This document shows, one piece after another, positions 12,301 to 23,425 of a stretch of DNA of 64,000 bases. The translations under genes and the position numbers were made by a program. The notes below the pieces were generated by a model that was not told the origin of the DNA, did no database searches, and was given only the letters and a program-made list of their open reading frames with translations. Where the stretch lies: positions 254,079-318,078 of the forward strand of contig VZRR01006734.1 in NCBI GenBank assembly GCA_013398015.1, read 5' to 3'. The first letter of the stretch is position 1, and each line of letters opens with the position of its first letter. The stretch is from Oreocharis arfaki (taxonomy: Eukaryota > Chordata > Aves > Passeriformes > Paramythiidae).

Positions 12301-14053
12301 TTTCCCAGGCCCTCCAAAAGATTATAGATGATATAAAACTGCTTCAAATTAGATGCCACTCACTAGAATCATGTCATCTACTGAAATGAAGGATTTCCTG
12401 CCTTATCAGAAAGCTGTTATTGTAGCTATACATCACTTATGGATCTCAAGGTAAGTGATTTCTCAGCATGTCACGTTGCCACACAGAACAACAGGAAACA
12501 TTTTCTTCTTTTCTTGGAGAAGGCTTTGCTTATGAAAATACAGTATTTATGAATGCACACTTACAATTAATAAAGAGGCAAAAATAAGAAAAATAACCTC
12601 AGCAAGTAATTTATAGACTTGAACATCATCCTGTGCTCAGAACACACAGTAAATGAGAACAACAGAGCTCTCAGGCAAGTTCTTTCCGAGTGTGGGCAGT
12701 TTCCCCTGGCAAGCACTGTGCATGGGGATATCAAACCCAGGCTGGAGTCTGGGTTGTAAGGAACAACCTCTCCTCGTCAATATTACAGAGAGTTCTACTG
12801 AACACACTTGTGCAGCAAGCAGGGCACGACCTGCCTTTCCTACAGGTGCTCTCTGTCCATCGGTCTCAAAACACACCGTGCCACTGTTTTACAACTGAGG
12901 GCAGGCAAATGCCTGTTGCCCAAGGTTGCCAGTGGCTTGTGGCAGTGCTGGCAGCAAAGTGGGGGCTTCACTGCTGCCTGCACTGTCACAGAGGCCACCC
13001 AAAGCCTGGGGCCAAGCACGTCTCTCCTTGGGCGCATCCCAAGCAGGGGTGCTGAGGCAGTCCGTGGGAACCAAAAAGGCAAAGAAACAGCTGTCAAATA
13101 TGCAACCCTGAAAATCCCCCTGAAATTAATGAGAATCTGGCTGCTGGCTATGTCCAGGGCAGCAGCAGGACCACGCCATGGCCTAGAATTACAATTGAAT
13201 AGTTACATCTTTTTTCCCCCTCTTTTTCCTGAGTACATCTTGCTGTATGTAGACATAACTTCATTAGAGAAAAAAACACAGCAAAGCAACCCAATGCATT
13301 TCAAAAGCATGAAACCTCTCCAGCTTTAGAGCCTCAAAGTAATCTTTTCAGCAATAATAACAGTACCTATTTACATTCTTGTCAAAGCCATGTGACATCT
13401 GCATGGGGGAAAACAAGCCGGCTAAGAGTCTATTTCTGGCAAAAATATTGCAAGGAAATTAGATTAACCTGGGTGGAATTCTATCTGGGAATTTGGAGTC
13501 TGTCGTGGTGATTAAGTCATCATTTCTGTCAGATTACTCTAATCGGCTGTCAAATACGATTCCACAACCCCATCTGTAACTTGGCATCCTCGTTATTCAG
13601 TTGATGTTACCTTCTGTATACAAAACAAACACCAAACAAGGAGGTGTGTGCAGTCTAGCATTTAGCAGAGTCATTAGCTGTGATTACTATTGTGTGGTTG
13701 CACACTGCACAAGGCGATCAGCTCATGGTTTGTTTTGTTTAGTCAGGGGATGCTTCGAATCAGGTGTGATCTTAAGCCTGAGGTGCCAGGGGTGAATGGG
13801 GAAGAACGGTCTCCAGGCGTGGACGAGCATGGGATTGACACACTCCAAGATACCACTGCATCAACAGCAACTGCTTAAATCACATTTCAGAGTTGTCAAT
13901 ATATTTGCTGGAAAGGCTTTTGGGCACCTGCTTTCCATCAGTTTTCTGAAGAGAAATGGGCATTCAGATATTCTGGGTAGACTAAAGACTTCCCCCGAGC
14001 AGCAATTTCTGCGAGAGAATCAAGGTTTGTAGGAGGAGGCAGTTGGCACTCTA

Positions 14054-14122
14054 AATGGTCAGTATTGGCTACTTTAATGGTCAGTATTGGCTATTTTAAT
14101 GGTCAGTATTGGCTACTTTAAT
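14054..14122. repeat. Three-copy 22-bp tandem repeat
   Basis: The unit aatggtcagtattggctact+tt is repeated three times head to tail at 14054-14075, 14076-14097 and 14098-14119, followed by a partial aat. Copies 1 and 3 are identical; copy 2 has one change (c to t at 14094). Near-identity points to recent expansion. Each unit carries one TTGGCT. Confidence 0.95.
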
Positions 14123-16362
14123 AAGAAGTACTTGTAAGGTTAAATGTGATTATATTAGTCTCTACATAGGACTTCAGTGATGAAAAGCAGGAGACACCTT
14201 TCAGTGAAGATGAAGGAGATGATGGGCTCATTTTGCTGCAGCTGTGTTGAGCCTGTGAAATTTTGATACCCTCAGCACCTCTGAAACTCTCACCACCTAG
14301 ACTATAAAAAATCTTTTTTTAAAATTGTCCATTGCAAAAGTACCTTCATACATGATTACTACATCTATTAGCAGCTTTTATTCTCCATTCCTGCCACTGT
14401 GGATGCATGTGCCTTGCTCCCGTCATTCCTCGTGCCCTGAGGAAGGAAAACCACTCCACGAGAAAGGACTCTGAATGCACACAAACCTGCCCCCACCTTC
14501 ACCCAGCTCAGTATGGCAGTCAAACACCACCTCCTGACAGCCCTCCAAAGTTAAGCAGAATGTGACTTTTCACCATCAGACTTGAGGGATTGTGTGTGGA
14601 GGATGTTATCCATGGCTTCTCACTCCTTACCACTCCTGTCATCGTCTTTCTACAATCCTTCAAAGCCACCAGAAGATTTCTAGAGCTCTTAGCCCTTTTC
14701 AGACCTGTTCCCTTCCTCCCGTCCCTGTGACCTGCCCTGGCTTTAAGTTTCTAGCCATGACCCAGCTCAGTTTGTCCCTTACCTGTCACTCTCACAGACC
14801 ACATTGCAAAGAAACACCACACAAAATGGAGCTAAACCTTCCCCCAAGCAAAGGGTAAATTTGAAGAGTATGGGTTACTTGGGTAACATCCAAACCAAAC
14901 AAAAAGCAATAGGATTAAATTGACAGCTTGCATGTATCTTGTCTTTTCTAGCACTTTAGGACTTGCTTCTTGCTAGCATTAATCACTGTTGAAGCCAAAG
15001 GGGACTTCTTTCATATTTTCTATATCTCAAAATTGTAAAATGTCAAGAGACAATGTGGGACAGAGAAGAAGAGACATTAGACCTTAATTAAACCCTAATA
15101 TTCTTTTTGGGGGAAGGATTATAAATTCAGAGACTTTTTGGAATTAATAGGAAAACCAAAGAGAAAGGAAATATTAAGGAGCAGCAGAGACAGATTAAGG
15201 GCTCAGAAGAAAAGCACCTAAAGAGGTATCAGCATGAAAAACAGTGGGAAAAAAAGATGTTCTTTGCCTAACTCTGGTCTGGAAATGAATTCAAAGCTTT
15301 CTCCAAGCTCCTAATCCAATTAGTGAGTGAGGTTTAATTAGACCAGTAGTCCAAAGAAGAAAACAAGACCCACCAGATTCCTGAGGACCCTCACTGAGCC
15401 TGGAAGTCAGGAGGGAACGTATTGATCTACCAGAAGATTGGGGGAAGAAGAGAAAATACTCCATGGCCACCAGAGAATTAAATGATTTTCAGTGTCTTCA
15501 GAGACCACTGCTTTTCTGGACTATTACGTGCAAATACCTCTACACACACACCCCCAGCCCCTCATTTCAGCTTTTAGCTCCCCAGTTTTTCCATAGGATC
15601 TACCAGAGGAGCTCTTGAACACTCATTTCTCACTTATTCATCATTTCATTGCCAAGTGGTTTTGCTTTTTTAAACCTTTGTGACTTACAAGTAATACAAA
15701 TTTCCCAGAAGTGAAAGAGGTGTATTTTCCTATCAAAAAGAATTGTTTAGAATGACTTCTCTAGGGTCAAACTAACTTGAATTACGCAGTCAATATCTGG
15801 CTAGCGCTTTGGGAACTTCTCTGGGAACTGGGGATAATCTCCAAGGCCAAACAAATACAAGTGAATAAAAGAGGCAAAGGACGGCTCTCTGGCTCACAAA
15901 AGAAGTGGAGTGGCTCAGCTTGCATTTCCTCCTTCTACTCGAAACAGGATGTCCATGTCCATACTGCCCAGTGGGAACAGTGTCTAGACCATGTTTTTCC
16001 CCCAAATATGCCCACACACCAGACAGGAAAGTGCTAACCCACACCATGCTCCTGCTTGCTTCACCAGCACAGGCAGAGCTTTGGATTCCCAGCATTGGTT
16101 GAGTCATTCACCTTTGTTTATTTATGGGTAAAAGGAGGACAAATGTGCATTCATCACTTAGACTCTCAAATAAATGTAAAGCAGTTGCTGTAACTGCCTG
16201 AGTGATGGCATAGCTAGAAGATTGTTTGCTGTCATCCTTTCATAAATCCCAATTTAAGGGATTTAAGCTGTGTTAGGCATTCATACAATTTCAGTAGTAG
16301 AAGAATGTGATCTGTTACTTGGCCTCCTAGATTACTGTCAGACATATATACATGCTTTTTTT

Positions 16363-16410
16363 GGAGAGAGAGGGAGAGGGAGGGAAGGAGGAAGAGAGAG
16401 AAGCAAGAGA
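16363..16410. repeat. Purine-rich simple repeat (GA/GGGA)
   Basis: An almost pure A/G tract built of gaga and ggga units. On the transcribed minus strand it is a polypyrimidine tract. Confidence 0.95.
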
Positions 16411-16665
16411 AAATGAATATTGCTGGTGGGTGCCAAATATAGTTCATGCGGTAAGGCATAACATCATTATTTTCTATTTAGAACACAGAAACAAGCATAT
16501 AGCTTGCTTAAAACACGTTGCTTTACTGAAGAACACTAAAACCACTGAAATTCAATGGCTTCTGGAAGCTTTCCAACTCAGTCATTTGCAATCCACTACA
16601 CTCTGTGGTTTAAATTCAAGTTAAATTAAACATTAGTTAGACTGACTAAAAGCAATGCTGTGCTT

Positions 16666-16730
16666 TAAAATAATAATAAAATAAAAACAAAACCAATAAC
16701 AATAATAGTAATAATAATAGTAATAACAAT
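16666..16730. repeat. AAT/AATAGT simple repeat
   Basis: An imperfect trinucleotide repeat of aat, tag and aac units. Confidence 0.93.
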
Positions 16731-17299
16731 TTATCTAGTGATCCCTTCCAAAGTCACCCCCACATCCCGCTGTTCCTCCTGTACATTTACTAATTAGGCT
16801 GTAGCACTCAGTCTCTTTAAAAAGTTGTAGCCTCATATAGAAATTAAAAAGCTGGATATCTTAGAAGTGACAACTTCACTTCCTAGTATACAAATAACTA
16901 CTGTTGCTCTTTTAGCAGCTCTCCATTTATTTAAATTCTTAATTTCTTACCTCCTACACTAATGGCAACAACTCCAGGACACAGGCGAGCCAAATGGAGT
17001 GGAGATAAAGAAGGGGAGGTGTGGCCAAAAATTGTCTCTTCAAAATCACATAGAAAGCAAAGTTATTAACTATCTTTTCTTCAAACAAATGAGCCTTTAC
17101 AGAACCTATTCAATCCTAAAAATAGACATTAAGTGGGATTCTATAAGTTGTTGGGAATAATGCCTTGGGGATATTTTGCATCATCCATGCTTAAAAAGCA
17201 AACCCATTAGACATCTGAGCAAAACATCAGATATTATTTTAACAGCAAGAGTTATCCATCTCATCGGCAGCAGCAATAACTTCTGTTGACATTTTGCCA

Positions 17300-17610
17300 A
17301 TTGAAGTTTGCGTGTCAGTGGGGTGGGGCGGGGAGATAACAGAAGTCTCTCCGCGGCAATAATTGACTGGGTTTTAACACCCATTCAAGGTAATTGCGAG
17401 GGGCAAAAGTCGCTGCCCGGGTTTGTGAGCAGAAAGCGAGGCGCAGTGAGGCGGCGGCTTGCCCAGTGCCACGCAGGGAAGCGCTGCATGGCCCGGAATG
17501 ACGAGCCGAAGGGAGGGAGCCAAGCTGCCCGCACTGCATCAGAGCCCAAGCTCCTCACGCTCTAATTGATTCCTGTCCTAACAGCACTGCGAGGTACTCA
17601 CCGCTGCTAC
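17300..17610. promoter_or_regulatory. Small intronic CpG-rich island, candidate internal or antisense promoter
   Basis: About 20 CpG dinucleotides fall between 17311 and 17603, against a CpG-poor background through the intron. On the plus strand a CCAAT box (17297-17301) is followed by a consensus GC box, GGGGCGGGG (17325-17333), the order and spacing expected for a TATA-less promoter firing on the plus strand, antisense to CELF2. What is seen is base composition and motifs; promoter activity is an inference. It might instead be an enhancer or a conserved element. Confidence 0.5.
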
Positions 17611-20034
17611 CTCTTTCCAGCAGAAAGGAAAAAGATGGGAAAAATGCATGTGATGCATCTGGAGTTATTCTACAATTGAAGCCAAGTCTATCCAGCCAAA
17701 ATCTTGTCATTTTACCATCAGGTATAGGTAAGAGATTAGCAGGGGTACTCCACACAAGCAAGGTGTTTTTTTACACTATTACTCCCTAGATGCCGTACTT
17801 GAGAGGTAACATAGGAACCTGAAGCAGTGATCCAGGGCTACTGGAGGAACCAAATGCCAGCCAAGCTGTTGTGGCTTTGGGATGTCAGCTAATAACTAAT
17901 GCAGCCTTATTGTGCATCGGGTGGATTTGCCCAGCATGACCTAAGATGCCAGGACTCAATTCCCAGCATGACACAAGCCTTCCAGTCAGTGTCCCACTGG
18001 ACATGACTCAAGTGTTCTGAAGATGTACTTTCTTCCATCTCCCCAGTTGGGCGTTTGTTTCCAGAAGTCAACAGGAGACTGAGACTTAAAAGGGAGTACT
18101 TTCCCTTCAAGTCTGAGAACACCCCCTCCTCCCATATTAGTATTTGGGAAACAGAGCCAGAGCAAAGCCAAAACATGCTCTATTAAGTCATCTTCCACGT
18201 AAAATCTTCCCATGAGAATGACAGGTCCCCCAACCATCTCAATAGGGGAAGGCAGCAAAGCAGAGGCTTGTTCTTACTTGAGCGGTCTGCAAAGGCAGAT
18301 TTCACATTTCTCCCAGAAAAAGCCAGATTCACTGCTTAGGGAGTGAATGACACTCTCACTGACTCCTGAGAGCGTATTCAGGGAATTTTGCCCTTCTCAG
18401 AATCTGTGAAGGCTTGAGAAGACCTCATTTCAAAAAAAGACCTTTTCTGCTGCCAAATGAAAATATTCAAGTAGCTCAGTCTGTGGTTACCATTTTAGGG
18501 TGTTAATGTTCAAGCCTGGTCCACAGGAAACCCCTCCCTTTCTACATAAATCCCTCTGATTGCACATCAACTTCTAGGATATTTTTTAGAAATTTGTTAA
18601 GAAAACAAAACAATCCTCTACCCTATCCTTCTTCTTCCCCGAAAACACAGTCCCAACCAAAAATAAAATAAATTTTCTTTCAGGCTACCAATGACTGTGA
18701 AGAAATTTAGTTTAAATCAAAGGTTTTTAAAAACATGCAATGGCTTTTGTAATGCAAAGCACAAACTCGGTTCTGAGAGAGGCCAAAGCGACCAGGATAT
18801 CAAATACTTGTTTTGCAGGAATTTTATTTTAAGACTTACGCTGTTCTGTGCTTGCTTGTTCTCCTCTGTGAACTATGCTCTGGGAAAACACCATGTGATT
18901 ATGCTCATCAATATCCTCTACCTTTGCCAAGCTGGAATTGAGGAGATAACCCTTTAAAAGGAATGACTAGCAACAGAAATATTTCAGAAAGGCAAGAAAG
19001 TATAGTCAGGGGCTCCTCTGTTTCTTTTACAGTGTTATCTCATCTACACTTATCTTCTTAATTTTTTGCTTTCATTCAAGAAAAGACAAACCAGCCTCAG
19101 CCACTCCTCCAGTTTCACATCACTGTTCATCTGCTAAGTGGATCTTCTGCCTGACTCCTTCTGCAGCATGGAAGGTCACCTTGATACAACAACGCTCTTG
19201 GGCTCCTCTTTTGACAGAAACTAGAGTCTATTATTTGGTATAAAACTCAAATTCTAAGCTATGAGGTTTTTTGTTTTTTTTAATGTAAAGCTTTTTTAAA
19301 GTTCTGTTGGAAAGTTCTCCTATTTGCATTACAATGTACCAGCAAGAACATCTTACAGCTAAAAAAGTGTGATTGAGGTAAGTCTAAAATAAGCCCCAAG
19401 AGCATCAAAATTATAAAATCTATTGAAATCTACCTTTTAAATTAGAGCAAAGGGTACACTATATAGAAAAAGTTGGCACTGATGATGTGGGGCCACTGCC
19501 ATTTTCACTTTTCACTTAGCAAAGGTACAGAGAAGTTCTGAGTCCGGAATACTTTCTCAACTCACAATTCCCTCCCCTCCAGAAGGCAGTCAGTCAAATT
19601 CCTCCTTCTTACCAAACACGGACCAATCCAGATTTCTTTAAAGGTCAGATGTGAGCCCCAAACTACTCGTCAACACACATGCCTCTAAATATTGCAGGGA
19701 ATAGCCAAAGCATTCAGGTGGAAAACAGGTTTTGAATGAAGATGTCAAAAATCCTACTCTCCTGACTGAGATCAGCTGGGGTAAGTAGTGCAGTTTTATT
19801 GTTGAACCAGCAGAGCCATAATATTTTACGCCAAATGAGGATATGGCTCATAAATTCTATTTGAGCTCTCCATGAGCTGAAGTTACAGGAATTTTCCATG
19901 ACTATCCAATATCAGCATCCAAATAAAAGCTCTCAGTGTTATGCCAATAGTCTGCAGTGGCGAAATAATCTGGCTGTGGAGAGAGAATGAAAAAGATAGC
20001 TCGATATTTGATCCATCTATGAAAACAGAAGGAT

Positions 20035-20085
20035 ACTGCCACAAATCTCAAGCCACAAGCACACAGAAACACACACAGTCCACAT
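20035..20085 (-). promoter_or_regulatory. UGU-rich stretch in CELF2 pre-mRNA, candidate CELF binding site
   Basis: On the transcribed strand 20085-20035 reads gactgtgtgtgtttctgtgt followed by gcttgtggcttgagatttgtgg, dense in UGU. CELF proteins are known to bind UGU/GU-rich RNA. Binding here is an inference; it lies over 10 kb from either exon. Confidence 0.3.
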
Positions 20086-22074
20086 GAAAATATGAATGTC
20101 TAGTTGTGTATACATACAGTTACAAACACTATTAAGAGTCACGTTGAGAAACCATGTTATTTTTAACCACCCTTTGTATGAACTCATTCTCTTTAATTTT
20201 TTAGCATCTCTGTAGCTAATGTACTCTGCCAGTTCTTTCTTTTGGATAAGGGAAGTGGTTTGCATTCAAACTAAACAAGCAGTACATATTTATAATGCTA
20301 ATCTTTAGGAATTCCAATGCATTTGAATATTTCTGTCAATAGGTGTTTGGAAAGTTAAACAAAAAATAAATGGACAACATTAGTAGAAACATATATTTTT
20401 GAAGAATGAGCCAGTTCCAGCTGGCTGTGGTGTTTGGACCAAGCTGTGATTAAGATTTCATTAGTAAAAGGGACAGTGCTAGGAAGAGTAAGGCCAAAAT
20501 CAACCTGCCTCCACCCATCTGCAAAGCTCTGAACCAGTATCTGACCCCAAGTAGGAACCTCAATGCCTGTGTCCAGAGACTGGGCCCCTTGATTCTCTTG
20601 AAAAAAAGCAACAACATGCCTAATTTAGTGACTGTAAACATCAGTATGTGAAAAGTTGTCTTCTCTTACTTATTCTTTACTGCTACTGTACTCAATTAGA
20701 AATTTTCTCTGTGCTGTGCCCCGTGAGTAACATCTTTATGTGCAACTTGCCTAAAGGTCAAAGAAATCTCTTTGCAGAGACGGCTTCAGGTGGAACAGCT
20801 GGAGGCCACGGAGAACTATCAGGAAGGTCCTCTGATAAAACCAACTGAGCTAAAAGCTCTTACATCATTCATCCTACCTGCTCCAAAGGTAGCATTTAGA
20901 GTTACTGAGAAGTCTTGAACTCCTGGCTTGTTGGCATATGCTACTTTTTCTGAGAGAGGCTAATGCAGCCTGAAGGCTGTTGCAGTGTCAGTGAAGCTGG
21001 CAGAGGGCAAGGAAAGCATAGGGGAAGAGGATTGGGTGCAGAAAAGAATTTTTCCCCATATCACACCCTCTATTTTTGGCTTTTGTGTCAACAGGGAGAA
21101 AGACAAGTAGCAGACAACGAGGGCTGTCAGCTATCAGGCCACTTTTAAAGTGGGATAAATCTGTGTCATTCTTTGCAAAATGAACAGGGTCACAAGAGGC
21201 AAGGGCCACGCCTGCCTGAGCAACCCCCAGAGCCCTCCAGACACAAGTGTATAAGCACAGCACTTAGACCGACTGTAGCTCTCACTTAGCAAGATCTTTC
21301 TTTTTGGTTAATCATATACTTTTGTACAAATAGGAGGATTCTATATTTACCCAGCATAGCAATTTCTTTCCCTTCTTAGCAATCGGAGAAATGAGAGATG
21401 AAAAAATCCAGCAGTTCATTTTGAATGACTTAATGCCAATAAAGGATTACTGCCTATCCCACATTTTCTAATACTTTCCTACCCCAAACACCCGTAAGGA
21501 CTGGGATTTGTTTCCTTTAGAAGATTATTCTAATTGAACAGATACTGGGTATTTTTTCCTGATACTTGATCTAAGCTTTATTTCACCTCTTATGATGGTA
21601 AATCCTTGGTTCTGTGTACAACCAAAAATAATTCCCATTTGTCACTGGCATTTGGGCAGTACTTGGCCCTGCAGGAAATAAATGCACCATCTTCATGGAT
21701 GCTGCTGTGGATGCTGGGTGAGGTGCTCCCACAACAGCACTTATTCTCTTCTGTATTCTCTGCAATATTTGAAATGAATATACTGTATAATAACACAGCA
21801 CATTTTCCTCTAAGGTATTGTCAGGAATTTGCCACAAAATAATATTAGTTGCTGTCTGGTGGATACTTGCTCAAGTGATGGTCTAGAAAACAAACTCCCT
21901 TCAATCATTTGAGCCATTCACAGCTGAATGGAAATATAAAGGTATCACATCCCTCACATCTCTGCACGAGGCTGCAATCCCTCTGAGGGATTCTGGCAGC
22001 AGTAAGGAACACTGAGTGTTGTGTTTTCATGGTGGAATTATGAGTTTCACTTGTGGAGGTACCAGATTTTCAGT

Positions 22075-22185
22075 TCATAGGATCATAGAACAGTTTGGGT
22101 TGGAAGGGACCTTAAGGCTCTTCTCATTCCAACCCCCCTACCATGGGCAGGGGGACCTTCCACTACACCAGGTTGCTCAAAGTTC
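22075..22185 (-). mobile_element. CR1 LINE 3' terminal fragment
   Basis: Reading the plus strand, the element starts with the reverse complement of a CR1 tail (ataggatcatagaa), then 'tttgggttggaagggacctt', 'ccatgggcagggggacctt' and 'ccaggttgctcaaag'. About 110 bp are kept; the rest is 5' truncated or deleted. Confidence 0.92.
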
Positions 22186-23126
22186 TTAGTTTAAAACTAC
22201 TCTTATCCTCTGATTAGTGTCTAATTTTCCACAATCTTACTTTCTTCAACCCACAATCCTATGTTCTCTATCTTGAAATCAGTGATAAGCCTCTATTCAT
22301 ACTTTCTTAGAGATCGTTACAGACTGCTAATTATTCCTTCCAGACATGAGCTTCTTTTTTAGTTTCTTTCTCTGCTTTCTCCCTGTGTTTCTCCTTCAGA
22401 AAATTTCCACTCACTGCAACTTGTAATGGTTGCAAGTGGGAATGGGTGAGCATTCTGAGGGTGAGTGATTGAGGCAGTGTATTAATGAGATTCCCTGATA
22501 CACCACAAATTCCATCTGCAAAGAAGCAAAGTTCCTTATTCTAAGCTCTGCTTGCATACTCCCCCCTCCCGCGATGGCAGATAGATCATCTCTGAGTTAC
22601 AATGGGGCGAGAGCTGGGATTGACTGCAGACTGCTTTAATGCCACTCTTAATGACAACTTGTGAAGATTAGGAAGTTGTCAGAATCAGATATCAGCAAAA
22701 GCTCCAGCTTGCTTTGTGAAGTCAGTCTGAATTAATTAATGGGTAGCTTTCCTTTGATATCGCTTTGATATTTGGCTGCAGCTGGATAAAAATCAACCAC
22801 AAAGGAAGCTACATTTTGTTTACCACTGCTTAAGACTCTGTTTAGCTCAATGTGATTTTTTTTCCTTTTGCAGTTTTTGCTTTTTTAACTTCCCTGGCAC
22901 AAGGCAGTAGATACAGGCTTTTGCTAATAAATGGAATTATGGTGGCATCTTTTTCAATGACTGTTTCTCTCTGCTCCTGCAGATAGCCAGGCTACTGTCT
23001 CGTAGCAAAGCCATTATTGATTTCAGCTATGCTGAAAGGGAAAAGATGGACCATTCCATAAGTGAGACAAATATTAGCTTTTCCCCCTCTGTTACCTGTT
23101 AAAAGGTATTTGACACTATAATTTTA

Positions 23127-23425
23127 GAATCATAGAACCATTGAATCATAGAAAGGTTTGGGGTTGGCAGAGACCTTAACAACCATCTAGTTTCAACCTC
23201 CTGCCATGGGCAGGGACACCTTCCACTAGGCCAGGTTGCTCCAAGCCTTGTTCAACCAGGCCTTGAACACTTCCAGGGATGAGGCATCTACAACTTCTCT
23301 GGGCAACCTGTGCCAGGGCCTTGCCACCCTCACAGTAAAGAATTTCTTCCTAATGTCTAATCTAACTCTACTGTCTTTCAGTTTAAACCTATTCCCCTGT
23401 GTCTTATCAATAATGATATTTGCTC
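23127..23425 (-). mobile_element. CR1 LINE 3' fragment (about 300 bp)
   Basis: The reverse-complement CR1 3' end is clear: repeated 'gaatcatag' units, 'ggtttggggttggcagagac', 'ctgccatgggcagggacacc', 'acttctctgggcaacctgtg', 'cacagtaaagaatttcttcc' and 'ctttcagtttaaacctattc'. It is 5' truncated near 23425. Confidence 0.95.

Noticed and set aside
12808..13329. 173-codon open frame on the plus strand in a GC-richer stretch
   Set aside because: Several overlapping frames are open on both strands here, as expected from GC-richer composition. No family resemblance and no splice or promoter context.
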